Assembly: GCA_041395105.1 (NCBI GenBank)
Contig: JAWLBB010000001.1
Location: 1,515,501-1,579,500 of the forward strand
Direction of reading: 5' to 3'
Length of the DNA: 64,000 bases
Origin: Opitutaceae bacterium
GTDB lineage: Bacteria; Verrucomicrobiota; Verrucomicrobiia; Opitutales; Opitutaceae
A program made the translations under genes and the position numbers. Every line of letters starts with the position of its first letter. Position 1 is the first letter of the stretch. Positions 37,203 to 46,191 of this stretch are shown here, in pieces. The notes beneath the pieces are model-generated. The model worked only from the letters and a program-made list of their open reading frames with translations. It had not been told where the DNA came from and ran no database searches.

Positions 37203-40169
37203 ATGTCCTTTACACGATTATTTCGATATTTGCCGATTGTCGCCGCCGTGTCCGGTCTCATGAGTCTGAACCCGGCGTCGCTCAGTGCTCAGGAGGCCCC
37301 CGGTCTCATCACCGGACGGGTTCTGTCCATGGATTCCGGATACCCCCTTGCCGGAGCCGATGTGACGGTGGACGGAACCGTCTTCGGTGTGAAATCGGAC
37401 GTCAACGGGTCCTACATCATCGTGGGAGTGCCTCCCGGGGTCTATACCCTCAGAGTGACCAAGGAGTTCTATCGCTCGTCGAGTATCCTCGGCGTGCTCG
37501 TGCGGTCAGGTCAGCCGACCCGATCGGATCTTCCGATGACTCTTGAGGCTGACGTCGGGGTTGAGGGGTCGACGGTCTCGCTTGAGGAGTTCGTGGTTTC
37601 TTCGGAGATCGTGGCCGAATCCGATCTCGGACTGCTGCGGAGCCGGCAGATGGCCACGGCGGTCAGCGATGCGATCGGCTCGGAGAGTTTCTCCCGTTTG
37701 GGCATCGGCGATGCGGCCGAGGCCATGAGCAAGGTGACGGGTGCTTCGGTCGTGGACGGCAAGTATGTGATGATCCGGGGACTGGGGGATCGTTACAGCA
37801 ACACCCTGTTGAACGGGGTGAGCGTGCCAAGTGCCGATCCGGACAAGCGGGCCGTTCAGATGGACCAGTTTCCCTCGGATCTGCTCGAGAGCATCGTGAC
37901 CTCCAAGTCCTTCACCCCGGATCAGCCGGGTGCCTTTTCCGGGGGAAGTGTCAACCTCCGGACCCGCAGTTTTCCGGAACGTTTCTTTGTGAAGACCGGG
38001 GTCTCGATGACCTACAATGACCAGGTAACGGGGCAGCCGGGATTGGTCATCCCCGGAGGAGGCAGTGATTGGAAGGGCATGGATGATGGAACCCGGGCTC
38101 TTCCGGCTGATCTTCCAGCGGAGATTCCGTCGCAAAGTCGTGCCCGGATTGCGGCTCGGAATGGGGATTTCGGTCCGGCCGAGATCCTCGATCAGGCTTC
38201 AAAAGTCTTTCACAACGACAGCTACTTTCCAACCCTGGACAAGGCGGGGATGGATTACGGGGTCAATTTCGCGATGGGTGACTATATCCCGATCAGGCAG
38301 GAACAGGCCTTTGGCTATATCGTCAGCCTGACCTATGACTCCGGGACCCGCTCCTACACCGATGGGATCTCGGGTCGTTACGGGCAGGGATCCAGCGATA
38401 TGGACAGTCCCGATTTCGTGAACCTGAACCAGTTGTTCACCTACGATCTGGACGAGCTTTCCTATCGTGAGGCCTATGAAGCGAATCCCGATGTACCGGG
38501 CGGCACGCCCCAGTTCGGGGTCACTTCGACCACCCAGTTTGTCAATTGGGGAGCCTATGCCCAGGCGGCCTACCGGTTCTCGGCCAATCATGAGGTGACT
38601 CTTCGCTATTTTCTCAATCAGTCCGCCGACGACCGGGTCAAGCACGGTGTCGGTGAGGCCACCCGCAGCGATGCCGGCCGGCTCTATGAAATCTACGATT
38701 TGCTCTACACCGAGCGATCGATTTCATCCCTTCAGTTGTCGGGCAAGAGCCTGATTCCGGAATGGCACGAGCTGCAGGTTGAATGGCGTCTCGCCCATGG
38801 GACAAGCGTGCAGGAGCAGCCGGATTACCGGACGATTTCCTATTTCTGGGATTTCGGCAGCCAGGAGTACGCCTCGGCCGCGGGAACCGGGAACAACCGC
38901 TTTTTCCGCGACCTCACCGAGAACAGCGACGAGGCGGCGGTTGACCTGACCCTGCCGGTCACCATCGCGAAGATGCCCGGACAGATCAAGTTCGGTGGTG
39001 TCTACAACGAAGGCGACCGGACCTACGAGGAGAAGCGGTTTCGGTGGAGTCAGGAGGCAAGGCCTTATGAGATCATCGAAAACTACCCGAACCCCGTCGG
39101 CATCGTGGCGACCACTCCGACCTCGGTCACTTTCGGCAACACGATCTCGGACATCACGGGCACGTTGAGCGACTACCTGGCGGACCAGAAAATCTGGGGA
39201 CTTTACGCGATGGCGGATCTTGAATTGGGTGAGCGCTGGAGGACGATCCTTGGGGTGCGGGCCGAGCATACCGGCATGTCGACCCGCGCTCCCGAAGGCG
39301 CTGCGGACTTCGAGGCGGCCGATATCGATCAGACCGATCTGCTGCCGGCCCTGAGCCTGGTTTATCAACTGAATCCCAAGATGAATATCCGGGCGGCCTA
39401 CGGGCGGACCGTGGCCCGCCCGCTTTACCGGGAACTGGCTGCCGTCCGGGTGGAGGATGCCTTCAATGATGAGTTCTTCGCGGGAAATCCCGACCTGGAG
39501 CTGTCATCCATCGACAATTTCGATCTGCGCTGGGAGTGGTTTCCCGGCAGTGGCGAGATCGTGGCTGCCAGTCTGTTCTACAAGGATTTCGACAAGCCGA
39601 TCGAAGTGACCCTGGTACCGTCGATCGGTTCGATTCAGCCCCGGAATGTGGACAAGGGCAGGGTGATGGGGGTCGAGTTCGAGTTCCGCAAGGGTCTGGA
39701 TTTCATCACGGATGGTCTGGCGAACTTCTCAGTGGGCGCGAATCTCTCGGTCATTGATTCCGAGGTCTCCATCCCCGAGGAGGAACTCGCGGCGATCCGA
39801 CAGTATGACCCGGACGCTTCGGACACCCGCGAGTTGCTGGGTCAGTCTCCCTATATCGTCAATCTCGAGTTGGCCTATGACAACCTGAACTGGGGGACGG
39901 GGGTCACTCTTGCCTACAACGCCTTTGGCGACCGCCTGAGTCTGGTCACGAGCGGGGCGTTGCCCGACGTCTACGAGCGGTCGCTTCATTCGCTCGACTT
40001 CATCTACACCCAGAGACTGACCTCCGATCTGCGTTTGAAGTTCGCGGCGAAGAACCTTCTCGATGCGAGCCGGGAGAAGTCACTTCAGAACGCGGGCAAG
40101 GACTATTATTACGAGCAATACACGACGGGCCGGTCCTTCTCCCTGGGATTGTCCTGGTCCTTCAACTGA
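37203..40169 (+). CDS. TonB-dependent receptor with carboxypeptidase-like N-terminal domain
   Basis: Outer-membrane transporter of 988 residues. The signal peptide MSFTRLFRYLPIVAAVSGLM ends near ...LSAQ. A beta-sandwich regulatory domain follows (about 35-125, GLITGRVLSMDSGYPLAGAD). Then come a TonB-box-like EEFVVSSE, the plug (GDAAEAMSKVTGASVVDGKY, MIRGLGDRYSNTLLNG) and a large barrel ending GRSFSLGLSWSFN with the terminal aromatic pattern. The ATG at 37203 is preferred to 37182, which would put extra residues before the signal peptide. A secreted beta-helix protein is encoded 74 bp downstream and is probably its surface partner. The ligand is unknown. Confidence 0.93.
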   Translation: MSFTRLFRYLPIVAAVSGLMSLNPASLSAQEAPGLITGRVLSMDSGYPLAGADVTVDGTVFGVKSDVNGSYIIVGVPPGVYTLRVTKEFYRSSSILGVLVRSGQPTRSDLPMTLEADVGVEGSTVSLEEFVVSSEIVAESDLGLLRSRQMATAVSDAIGSESFSRLGIGDAAEAMSKVTGASVVDGKYVMIRGLGDRYSNTLLNGVSVPSADPDKRAVQMDQFPSDLLESIVTSKSFTPDQPGAFSGGSVNLRTRSFPERFFVKTGVSMTYNDQVTGQPGLVIPGGGSDWKGMDDGTRALPADLPAEIPSQSRARIAARNGDFGPAEILDQASKVFHNDSYFPTLDKAGMDYGVNFAMGDYIPIRQEQAFGYIVSLTYDSGTRSYTDGISGRYGQGSSDMDSPDFVNLNQLFTYDLDELSYREAYEANPDVPGGTPQFGVTSTTQFVNWGAYAQAAYRFSANHEVTLRYFLNQSADDRVKHGVGEATRSDAGRLYEIYDLLYTERSISSLQLSGKSLIPEWHELQVEWRLAHGTSVQEQPDYRTISYFWDFGSQEYASAAGTGNNRFFRDLTENSDEAAVDLTLPVTIAKMPGQIKFGGVYNEGDRTYEEKRFRWSQEARPYEIIENYPNPVGIVATTPTSVTFGNTISDITGTLSDYLADQKIWGLYAMADLELGERWRTILGVRAEHTGMSTRAPEGAADFEAADIDQTDLLPALSLVYQLNPKMNIRAAYGRTVARPLYRELAAVRVEDAFNDEFFAGNPDLELSSIDNFDLRWEWFPGSGEIVAASLFYKDFDKPIEVTLVPSIGSIQPRNVDKGRVMGVEFEFRKGLDFITDGLANFSVGANLSVIDSEVSIPEEELAAIRQYDPDASDTRELLGQSPYIVNLELAYDNLNWGTGVTLAYNAFGDRLSLVTSGALPDVYERSLHSLDFIYTQRLTSDLRLKFAAKNLLDASREKSLQNAGKDYYYEQYTTGRSFSLGLSWSFN

Positions 40170-40243
40170 ACCTTTCCTCTGCGAGGCGTCCCTGACGCTC
40201 TCCCGGAAACACCAAACAAAACACGAAACATCAGAATTGATTC

Positions 40244-42067
40244 ATGATCAAGCGATCCAGCAAGTTCCTCTCGGCCATCGCGCTTTCCAGCGTGCTGGCC
40301 GGCTCATCCTTTGCCGCCGACGTGGATGTTCCCCGCTATATTGAGGGAAACGTCACCTGGACGGCCGATAATGTGTATTTCCTGGATGGGTACACATTTG
40401 TCCGCACCCCGGAAGGTGCGAGTGAAAAGAGCGTCCTGAACATCGAGGCCGGCACGGTGATCAAGGCCCGTGAGACGGTGAGCGGCGGCGAGGCCTCCGC
40501 ACTTGTGGTGACCCGGGGGGCCATGATTAATGCGACCGGCACCTCCTCCGCGCCCATCATCTTCACCTCCGAGCTGGATGATCTGGACGGCAGCCTCGGC
40601 ATTGACGACATCAGCCTGTGGGGTGGCGTGATCATCCTGGGTTCGGCGTCGACCAATTCCCGCGCCGACGGCACGGTGGTGGCTGCGCCGGTCGAGGATC
40701 AGATCGAAGGCTTTGCGGTGGAAACCGCGGAGATTCCCCTGATTACTTTCGGCGGAACCGACGATGATGACAATTCCGGCGTCTTCCGCTATGTCAGCAT
40801 CCGTCACGGTGGTGCCGTTCTCGGGACGGCCAACGAGATCAACGGGCTGTCGATGGGTGGTGTCGGTCGTGGGACCACCATTGAGTACGTCGAGGTTTTC
40901 GCCAACAAGGACGACGGCTATGAATGGTTCGGCGGCACGGTCAATGCACGCTACCTGGTGGCCGCATTCGGCAACGACGATTGCTTCGACTTCGACCAGG
41001 GGTGGCGGGGCAACGGTCAGTTCTGGTTTGGCATCCAGACCGAGTCCGCTTCGGACAAGGGTGACAAGGGCGGCGAGCACGACGGGGCCACCGCTCCGCT
41101 GGACGCCATTCCCCTCGGTTCCACCATGGTCGCCAATGCCACCTACATCGGCATCGGTCCCGGTGGGGCGGAGAACGTCGCGCTGAACATTCGCGACAAT
41201 GCCGGGGTGAATTACTACAACTCGATCTTCGTCGATTACGCGAAGATGATCGACATCGAGGATGACAACAAGGACCGCTTCGACGCGGGCGAAGTCATGC
41301 TGTCCAACAGCGTCTGGTGGAGCCATATCCCGGCCAACAATACCGCGGCCGATTTCAACAACCGGCCGACCGGTGCGGTCGACCCGACGGTTTTCTGGAC
41401 CGATTCGAACTTCGCCAACCAGATCGCCGACCCAATGCTGGAAGGCATTTCGCGGACCAACGACGGCAACCTCGATCCCCGCCCGAAGGCTGGAAGTCCG
41501 GCCCTGACCGGCACGGTCGCCACCCTGCCGGACGACGGGTGGTTTGTGCAGACCAGCTATGCGGGCGCCTTCGCCCCCGGCGGCCCGACCTGGATCCAGG
41601 GCTGGACGAAGCTTTCGACCGAAGGCTACCTCAAACAGGCCGCAGCAGCCTCGCCGATCGGCGCGGTCAGCAATATCTCGAACCGGGGCCAGGTCGGCAC
41701 CGGCGAATCGGTCCAGATCGGCGGTTTTGCGATTCCGGGATCGGCGGGCAAGACCCGGGTCATGGTCCGTGCCGTTGGCCCGGGACTAGAGGATTTCAGC
41801 ATTGTCGACTTCGTTTCGGACGTGAGCGTCGATCTCTTTGTGGCGGGCGGGGCCAAGATCGCCAGCAACGACAATTGGGATGAGACTCCGGCCAGCAAGG
41901 CGGCGGTTGAGGAGGCAGTCCGGAGCTCGGGTGCCTTCCCGCTGGCCCCGGGTGGCCTGGATGCGGCCCTTGTCATCGAACTGGACCCCGGAGTCTACAC
42001 GGCCATCGCCCGTGGAGTCGGTGGCGAGACCGGTATTGCTCTGGTTGAACTCTACGTACTTCCCTGA
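40244..42067 (+). CDS. Secreted beta-helix-like protein with C-terminal Opitutales-type module, TonB-receptor partner
   Basis: Exported protein of 607 residues with signal peptide MIKRSSKFLSAIALSSVLAG. The body (about 25-430) has the features of a family that is regularly encoded beside TonB receptors: VLNIEAGTVIKARE, MINATGTSSAPIIFTSE, LWGGVIILGSA, TFGGTDDDDNSGVFRYVSIRHGGA and DDGYEWFGGTVNARYLVAAF. The last 130 residues form the recurring module (NISNRGQVGTG, VRAVGPGL, NDNWDE, then ending VELYVLP). It probably displays a binding function at the outer membrane for the receptor encoded just upstream. A strong terminator follows. The biochemical role is unknown. Confidence 0.82.
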   Translation: MIKRSSKFLSAIALSSVLAGSSFAADVDVPRYIEGNVTWTADNVYFLDGYTFVRTPEGASEKSVLNIEAGTVIKARETVSGGEASALVVTRGAMINATGTSSAPIIFTSELDDLDGSLGIDDISLWGGVIILGSASTNSRADGTVVAAPVEDQIEGFAVETAEIPLITFGGTDDDDNSGVFRYVSIRHGGAVLGTANEINGLSMGGVGRGTTIEYVEVFANKDDGYEWFGGTVNARYLVAAFGNDDCFDFDQGWRGNGQFWFGIQTESASDKGDKGGEHDGATAPLDAIPLGSTMVANATYIGIGPGGAENVALNIRDNAGVNYYNSIFVDYAKMIDIEDDNKDRFDAGEVMLSNSVWWSHIPANNTAADFNNRPTGAVDPTVFWTDSNFANQIADPMLEGISRTNDGNLDPRPKAGSPALTGTVATLPDDGWFVQTSYAGAFAPGGPTWIQGWTKLSTEGYLKQAAAASPIGAVSNISNRGQVGTGESVQIGGFAIPGSAGKTRVMVRAVGPGLEDFSIVDFVSDVSVDLFVAGGAKIASNDNWDETPASKAAVEEAVRSSGAFPLAPGGLDAALVIELDPGVYTAIARGVGGETGIALVELYVLP

Positions 42068-42097
42068 TCCTCTTTCAGGGTTTAGGACAATAGACAG

Positions 42098-42135
42098 CCG
42101 ACGGTCGGGGAAACCCGGCCGTCGGTCTTTTTTTT
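42098..42135 (+). terminator. Rho-independent terminator after the TonB receptor/partner pair
   Basis: CCGACGG (42098-42104) pairs with CCGTCGG (42119-42125), with an inner CGGG/CCCG stem and a GAAA-type loop. It is followed by TCTTTTTTTT. It lies 30 bp after the 42067 stop. Confidence 0.92.
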
Positions 42136-42240
42136 GGCACTTTTTGTTGATTGGGCCTATCTTTGGAGCTGTCCGGAAGTTATTCTGATGGTCCGGCCAC
42201 GACAAACTCGAGTTGATCAAAGGTCCCTCACCGCCGTATA

Positions 42241-42804
42241 ATGCCAACAGACATGGGTTTTCGTTCACAGATCAAGGCAATCCTCGCGACCGTCTGGGTG
42301 CTGGCCGTTTCCTGGTCCGTGACCGCTCAGGATCTCGGTGCGGATTCTCCGTTCCTTCCGCCAGACGCCGGCCAGCCCGCGCCCGCGCCGGTGGTTCCGG
42401 TGACCACCCTGGCCAACCTTGAGTTTTCGGGTGTCATGAGTTTTGGCCGGCAGACCCTGATCAGCGTGCACGATCTGCAATCGGATAAGAGCGTGTGGAT
42501 TACGGTCGGTGGGGAAGAAGAAGGCATCCGGGTGGTCAACTACGATTCGGAAACCAAGGAAATCACGGTTTTGTCAAGAGGGGTGACGACGCGGCTCAAG
42601 TTGCGCGAGTCCCAGCTTGCGAACGGCAAGTGGATCAAACCGCTGCCGACGCTCGAACAGGAGTATGGTCGTCCTCTGACCGTAGAAGAGGAAGAAACCG
42701 AGGCCCGCATGCTGGTCAGCGATCTGCTTGAGATTGGGATGAAGGAGCGGGAACGCCAACGGGAACTCCGCAAGCAGGCCGCCGCTGGAAAACGCCCGAA
42801 CTGA
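42241..42804 (+). CDS. Small secreted hypothetical protein
   Basis: A 187-residue product. An N-terminal signal peptide (IKAILATVWVLAVSWSVTAQ) is followed by a Pro-rich linker (PFLPPDAGQPAPAPVVPV). A compact domain then follows (LEFSGVMSFGRQTLISVHDL, TVGGEEEGIRVVNYDSETKE) that resembles the small beta domains of type II secretion GspC-like proteins. The tail is charged and helical (about 140-187). ATG codons at 42241 and 42253 are both possible. I do not recognise a named family. It follows the terminator of the receptor pair, so it is a separate unit. Confidence 0.65.
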   Translation: MPTDMGFRSQIKAILATVWVLAVSWSVTAQDLGADSPFLPPDAGQPAPAPVVPVTTLANLEFSGVMSFGRQTLISVHDLQSDKSVWITVGGEEEGIRVVNYDSETKEITVLSRGVTTRLKLRESQLANGKWIKPLPTLEQEYGRPLTVEEEETEARMLVSDLLEIGMKERERQRELRKQAAAGKRPN

Positions 42805-42861
42805 TGTGAGCGTTGCGCCGCTCTCGCCAGGAAGAGCCGCCCAACCGCTTCCACCGGTTCG

Positions 42862-43533
42862 TCAGGCCGGCTTCCGGCCGGTCAGAGTGACCCAGGCACC
42901 GCCCCATCGGCGGATCCGGATATCTTCGAATCCCGCCCGTCGGCCGTAGGTCTCCAGTTCGTCGCCGCTTGAGGTCATGCTGATCTGGGCCGGACGTTTG
43001 TCGCGCGGAAATCCGGCGCTCTGCTGAAAGACTTCCCACCCGTGGTCGCTCGTGATGTCCACGTTGTCGAAATAGCAGCGGCCGCCCGGCTTGAGGACCC
43101 GCATGGCTTCCTCCACGTAGCGGAAACGATCCCATTCGTAGAGGTGCATGAAGACGACGGTGCAGTAGACGAGATCCACGGAGGCATCCGGGATGATCCC
43201 CAGGCTGACGTCGTCGAGTTCGCGCAGTTCCACATTGTCGAGGCCCTGCAGGTGATGGCGGGCACAACTGAGCATGCCGGATGAGATGTCGGTGCCAATC
43301 CATCGGTGGCAGAGCGGGGAAAGCACCTTGCCGACCCGGCCCATGCCGCATCCGATTTCGAGGATGGTATCGGTCGGTTTCAGACCGACGTACTCCCTCA
43401 GAATGTCGCGGGTGACGAGCGCGGACCGATCCCATTCGGAATTGTCGGTATGTCCGGCCACGAAGAAGCGGGCATGCTCCTCATCCGGTGCGAGTGCCTC
43501 CCATGTGCCCTTGTAGTCGGAGCGATCCTTCAT
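42862..43533 (-). CDS. SAM-dependent methyltransferase (class I)
   Basis: A 223-residue protein with the class I Rossmann motifs: ILEIGCGMGRVGKVLSP (motif I), WIGTDISSGMLSCARHHL (motif II), DVSLGIIPDASVDLVYCTVVFMHLYEWDR (motif IV region) and RVLKPGGRCYFDNVD (motif VI). It begins MKDRSDYKGTWEALAPDEEHARFFVAGHTD. The frame can be extended to 43602 but the added residues are basic and poorly coding. The substrate is not visible. It is divergent from the vWA gene, which starts within about 90 bp. Confidence 0.85.
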   Translation of the reverse strand: MKDRSDYKGTWEALAPDEEHARFFVAGHTDNSEWDRSALVTRDILREYVGLKPTDTILEIGCGMGRVGKVLSPLCHRWIGTDISSGMLSCARHHLQGLDNVELRELDDVSLGIIPDASVDLVYCTVVFMHLYEWDRFRYVEEAMRVLKPGGRCYFDNVDITSDHGWEVFQQSAGFPRDKRPAQISMTSSGDELETYGRRAGFEDIRIRRWGGAWVTLTGRKPA

Positions 43534-43620
43534 TCCGCCAATCTCCCGAGGACGGGGGCGGAGGCAATGCAGAAATGGTCGGCGGCGGTTTCCAGGCTTC
43601 ACATTGCGCGCCGGTTTTCC

Positions 43621-44658
43621 ATGGTTTCAGGCAGGATGAGCGGAACGAAGGCAGTGGTTTCGGCAGGTTCGCCCGGACGATCGGCCGGAAGGCGGGTGCG
43701 TGCCGACACCCTGCTTTATGCCGTCATCGTTCAGATCGGTCTCCTGTTGGTGACTGTTTTCATTGTCGTTCTCCGCCCGTCCGCCGCGGTGGATCCCGCT
43801 TTTGAGGGGAAACCAACCATTCGAATGCCCCAGCGGGAACTTGAGCATCGGGTCGCCTTGGCTGAGTTCCAGCAGATGGCAGCCAGTCCGATGCAGATCG
43901 AGAGATTGTCGACTTCCGCTCTGACTCCGGACGGATTGCCGCCGATGCCGGCGGTTCCCCGCGGGGAGTTTAGTCCCCTTGAGAATGCTTCATTTCTCAA
44001 CACCGATACGCAGGCTTTGCTGGCCCAGGCGGGCCTGAGCGGGGCGCTTGACGGAATCAAGTCGGCCGCATCGGCGGCGGCCTTTTTCGGGGTGGAGGAT
44101 CTGGGAGAGCGCATCGTCATCGTGGTCAACACGTCGGCCTCGGTCATGAGAAAAGCCCGCAACAAGGGCTACACGGTCGAGCGGATCCAGCAGGAAGTGA
44201 TTCGGCTGATCGAGGGGCTGGATCCCGGAACCCGATTCGGATTGATACAGTTCAGCCAGGGGGTTCGGTCGTTTGCCTCCTTTCTGGTTCCGGCCACGGC
44301 GGCGAATCGTTCGGCGGCGGCCGGTTGGATCCCGGAGAATTTGCGGGGCAATCCGCCGATAGGGCCGGACCAGGCCTGGTTTGGCCATGAGGCGGCTTTT
44401 CAGGCAGCGCTGGCCCTCCAGCCCGATATCCTCTTTTTGGTGACAGACGGGGTGCTCAATCGCCGGACCGGATCGCCGGGGCACTGGTCCTATCCGGAGA
44501 TTCCTTTTCCGGTCTTTCAGTCGACCCTGGACCGGTTTGAAGGCGAGCTTCCGGAGCCTCCCCGCATCCATGTGATCGGCTTCGAGATGAAGCCGGAAGA
44601 TGCCGCCCATATGCGAAGTCTGGCCCGCTCCCACGGGGGACAGGTCCGGGAGTTCTAG
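43621..44658 (+). CDS. Membrane-anchored vWA-domain protein with degenerate MIDAS
   Basis: A 345-residue product with one N-terminal membrane helix (about 27-50, TLLYAVIVQIGLLLVTVFIVVL). A linker and a C-terminal von Willebrand factor A-like domain follow (about 155-345). The metal site reads VVNTSASV, so the first Asp of the usual DxSxS is Asn, while the later SFxSFLVPAT and LFLVTDGVLN strands look normal. Metal binding may therefore be lost or altered. ATG codons at 43567, 43621 and 43636 are possible; I chose 43621. Similar proteins occur with TonB/ExbBD-like systems, but none is adjacent here. Confidence 0.72.
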   Translation: MVSGRMSGTKAVVSAGSPGRSAGRRVRADTLLYAVIVQIGLLLVTVFIVVLRPSAAVDPAFEGKPTIRMPQRELEHRVALAEFQQMAASPMQIERLSTSALTPDGLPPMPAVPRGEFSPLENASFLNTDTQALLAQAGLSGALDGIKSAASAAAFFGVEDLGERIVIVVNTSASVMRKARNKGYTVERIQQEVIRLIEGLDPGTRFGLIQFSQGVRSFASFLVPATAANRSAAAGWIPENLRGNPPIGPDQAWFGHEAAFQAALALQPDILFLVTDGVLNRRTGSPGHWSYPEIPFPVFQSTLDRFEGELPEPPRIHVIGFEMKPEDAAHMRSLARSHGGQVREF

Positions 44659-44731
44659 TGTGGTGTTGCCTTGAACTCTTCCAGATGGAGGTCCGTGCTC
44701 CAGCGCGACCGCCCATGCGTCGAGCAACCGT

Positions 44732-45397
44732 TTACTTTTGTCCGTAGCGCCTCACTGGAAGGTCGCGCAGCGATGGTCCCTGTGGTCCGGTCACCCGGGG
44801 CCTCGCCGGTTCCCGGGCTGCATCGGCGAGGGCCTTCTTCCAGACGGCCACTTCGCCCGGAATACCGAAATCGTTGAGTCCGGCGGCGACGGCGCTGACG
44901 GCGGGAACGATCACCCGGTGGCGCGGGTCGCCTTCGAAGTCGGGACGGATCGCGCGGACGAGGTGCCAGCAGGCCCAGGATCTCCATCGCTTTATTTCGG
45001 AGCCGCGCACCCGATCAGCCAGATGCTGGTAGTGGACCCTGGGGTTTCCGAGAAACCGGTCAGGATCCGCGTGGTGGAGGATCCAGGCGACGGCGGCATA
45101 GGGGAGGGGCCAGCTTCTGACTTCGGGTTCGTCGCCGTTGACGGAAGCGAAGAGGGCGCGATCGACCGCGAGGAGGCATCGGGCCGGAGTCGAATACTGC
45201 CAGAGATATTGGGCGTATTCGAGGCAGCGGTGATAGAAGACGGAGCCGCGGTCGGATCCGCACTCGTGCAGGTGTTTCCAGTCGAGGGTCCGGTCGGTCA
45301 GGGGGAGGCAAGGGCAGGGAGGAGGAGTCATGGCACCGGCCGAGGCATGAAGAGAAGGTCTCCCGGGCAGCGCAATGGTTTTGTGCTTGGTTTCCAT
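44732..45397 (-). CDS. Conserved hypothetical protein (221 aa)
   Basis: I do not recognise the family. The protein is rich in Trp, His, Arg and Pro, has no signal peptide, and contains regular helical text such as FYHRCLEYAQYLWQYSTPAR, LPYAAVAWILHHADPDRFLG and RVRGSEIKRWRSWACWHLV. A second start at 45331 (MTPPPCPCLPLTDRTLDWKH) is likely because the first 22 residues look unconserved. It is divergent from the DUF374 acyltransferase with 32 bp between the starts. The coding character of the helical core is good; the function is unknown. Confidence 0.65.
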   Translation of the reverse strand: METKHKTIALPGRPSLHASAGAMTPPPCPCLPLTDRTLDWKHLHECGSDRGSVFYHRCLEYAQYLWQYSTPARCLLAVDRALFASVNGDEPEVRSWPLPYAAVAWILHHADPDRFLGNPRVHYQHLADRVRGSEIKRWRSWACWHLVRAIRPDFEGDPRHRVIVPAVSAVAAGLNDFGIPGEVAVWKKALADAAREPARPRVTGPQGPSLRDLPVRRYGQK

Positions 45398-45429
45398 CCG
45401 CGGTTGACCGAGTCTCCCGGGCAGGACTC

Positions 45430-46173
45430 ATGGCAGACTCTCCTGAACAGGGTGTGGACACTACGGTCTACCAGCCCAAGGGGCTGAGGCGGGCGCTGCT
45501 CTGGTGTGTGAGCGTCCTTTATCGCGTCTGGGCGGCGACCATCCGAGTCGAGATCGACGCCCGATCGCTGGCCTGTGCGACCTACCACGAAGAACCCGTG
45601 GTCATCATCATGTGGCACAGCACACTCTTCATGGCTCCGATCGCCTACAAGCGATTCAGGACGAAGCGTCCGGTCTTTGCCCTGATCAGTGCCAGTCGCG
45701 ACGGAGGCGAATTGGCTTATTTTTTCGGCAAGATCGGGATCGGGGCGGTGCGCGGGTCCAGCAGTCGATTTGGACGGGAAGCCTTCGGCAATCTCGTCCG
45801 CTGCAGTCTGGAAGGCAACGACATCACGGTGACGCCGGACGGCCCGCGCGGGCCGGCCTACGTCATGAAAGGCGGGGTTGTTCTGGCTGCGCGACGCACG
45901 CGTCACCGGGTGCTCCTGAGCGGCATGACTTTCGGGCGGAGCTTCAGGCTGAAAAGCTGGGATCGATTCGTGGTTCCGCTGCCTTTCTCCAAGGTCAAGA
46001 TGGAAACCGAACTGATCGATCTGGACTCGGTTCCGGCCGGGGCTGAAGGCGTTGCCTACCTCCAGGAGCGGCTCAACCGTCTGACCGGGGAGCGAATCGA
46101 CCGGGCGTCGGCGGATCACGCCTCCGGCCCGGAGGCGACTCGGGAACATGCCCGATCATCCGGATCGGGATGA
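45430..46173 (+). CDS. DUF374-type lysophospholipid acyltransferase-like protein
   Basis: A 247-residue LPLAT-superfamily protein with an N-terminal membrane-associated segment (LRRALLWCVSVLYRVWAATI). The family motifs are present: IIMWHSTLFMAPIAYKRF (His of the acyltransferase motif), LISASRDGGELAYFFGKIG, VRGSSSRFGREA and the diagnostic VTPDGPRGPAYVMKGGVVLA. DUF374 proteins are thought to acylate lipids such as lipid A or lysophospholipids. The exact acceptor is not determinable. The C-terminal 25 residues are hydrophilic and unconserved. It may share the regulatory gap with the divergent hypothetical gene. Confidence 0.85.
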   Translation: MADSPEQGVDTTVYQPKGLRRALLWCVSVLYRVWAATIRVEIDARSLACATYHEEPVVIIMWHSTLFMAPIAYKRFRTKRPVFALISASRDGGELAYFFGKIGIGAVRGSSSRFGREAFGNLVRCSLEGNDITVTPDGPRGPAYVMKGGVVLAARRTRHRVLLSGMTFGRSFRLKSWDRFVVPLPFSKVKMETELIDLDSVPAGAEGVAYLQERLNRLTGERIDRASADHASGPEATREHARSSGSG

Positions 46174-46191
46174 CCGGGCAGTCCGGGTCAA

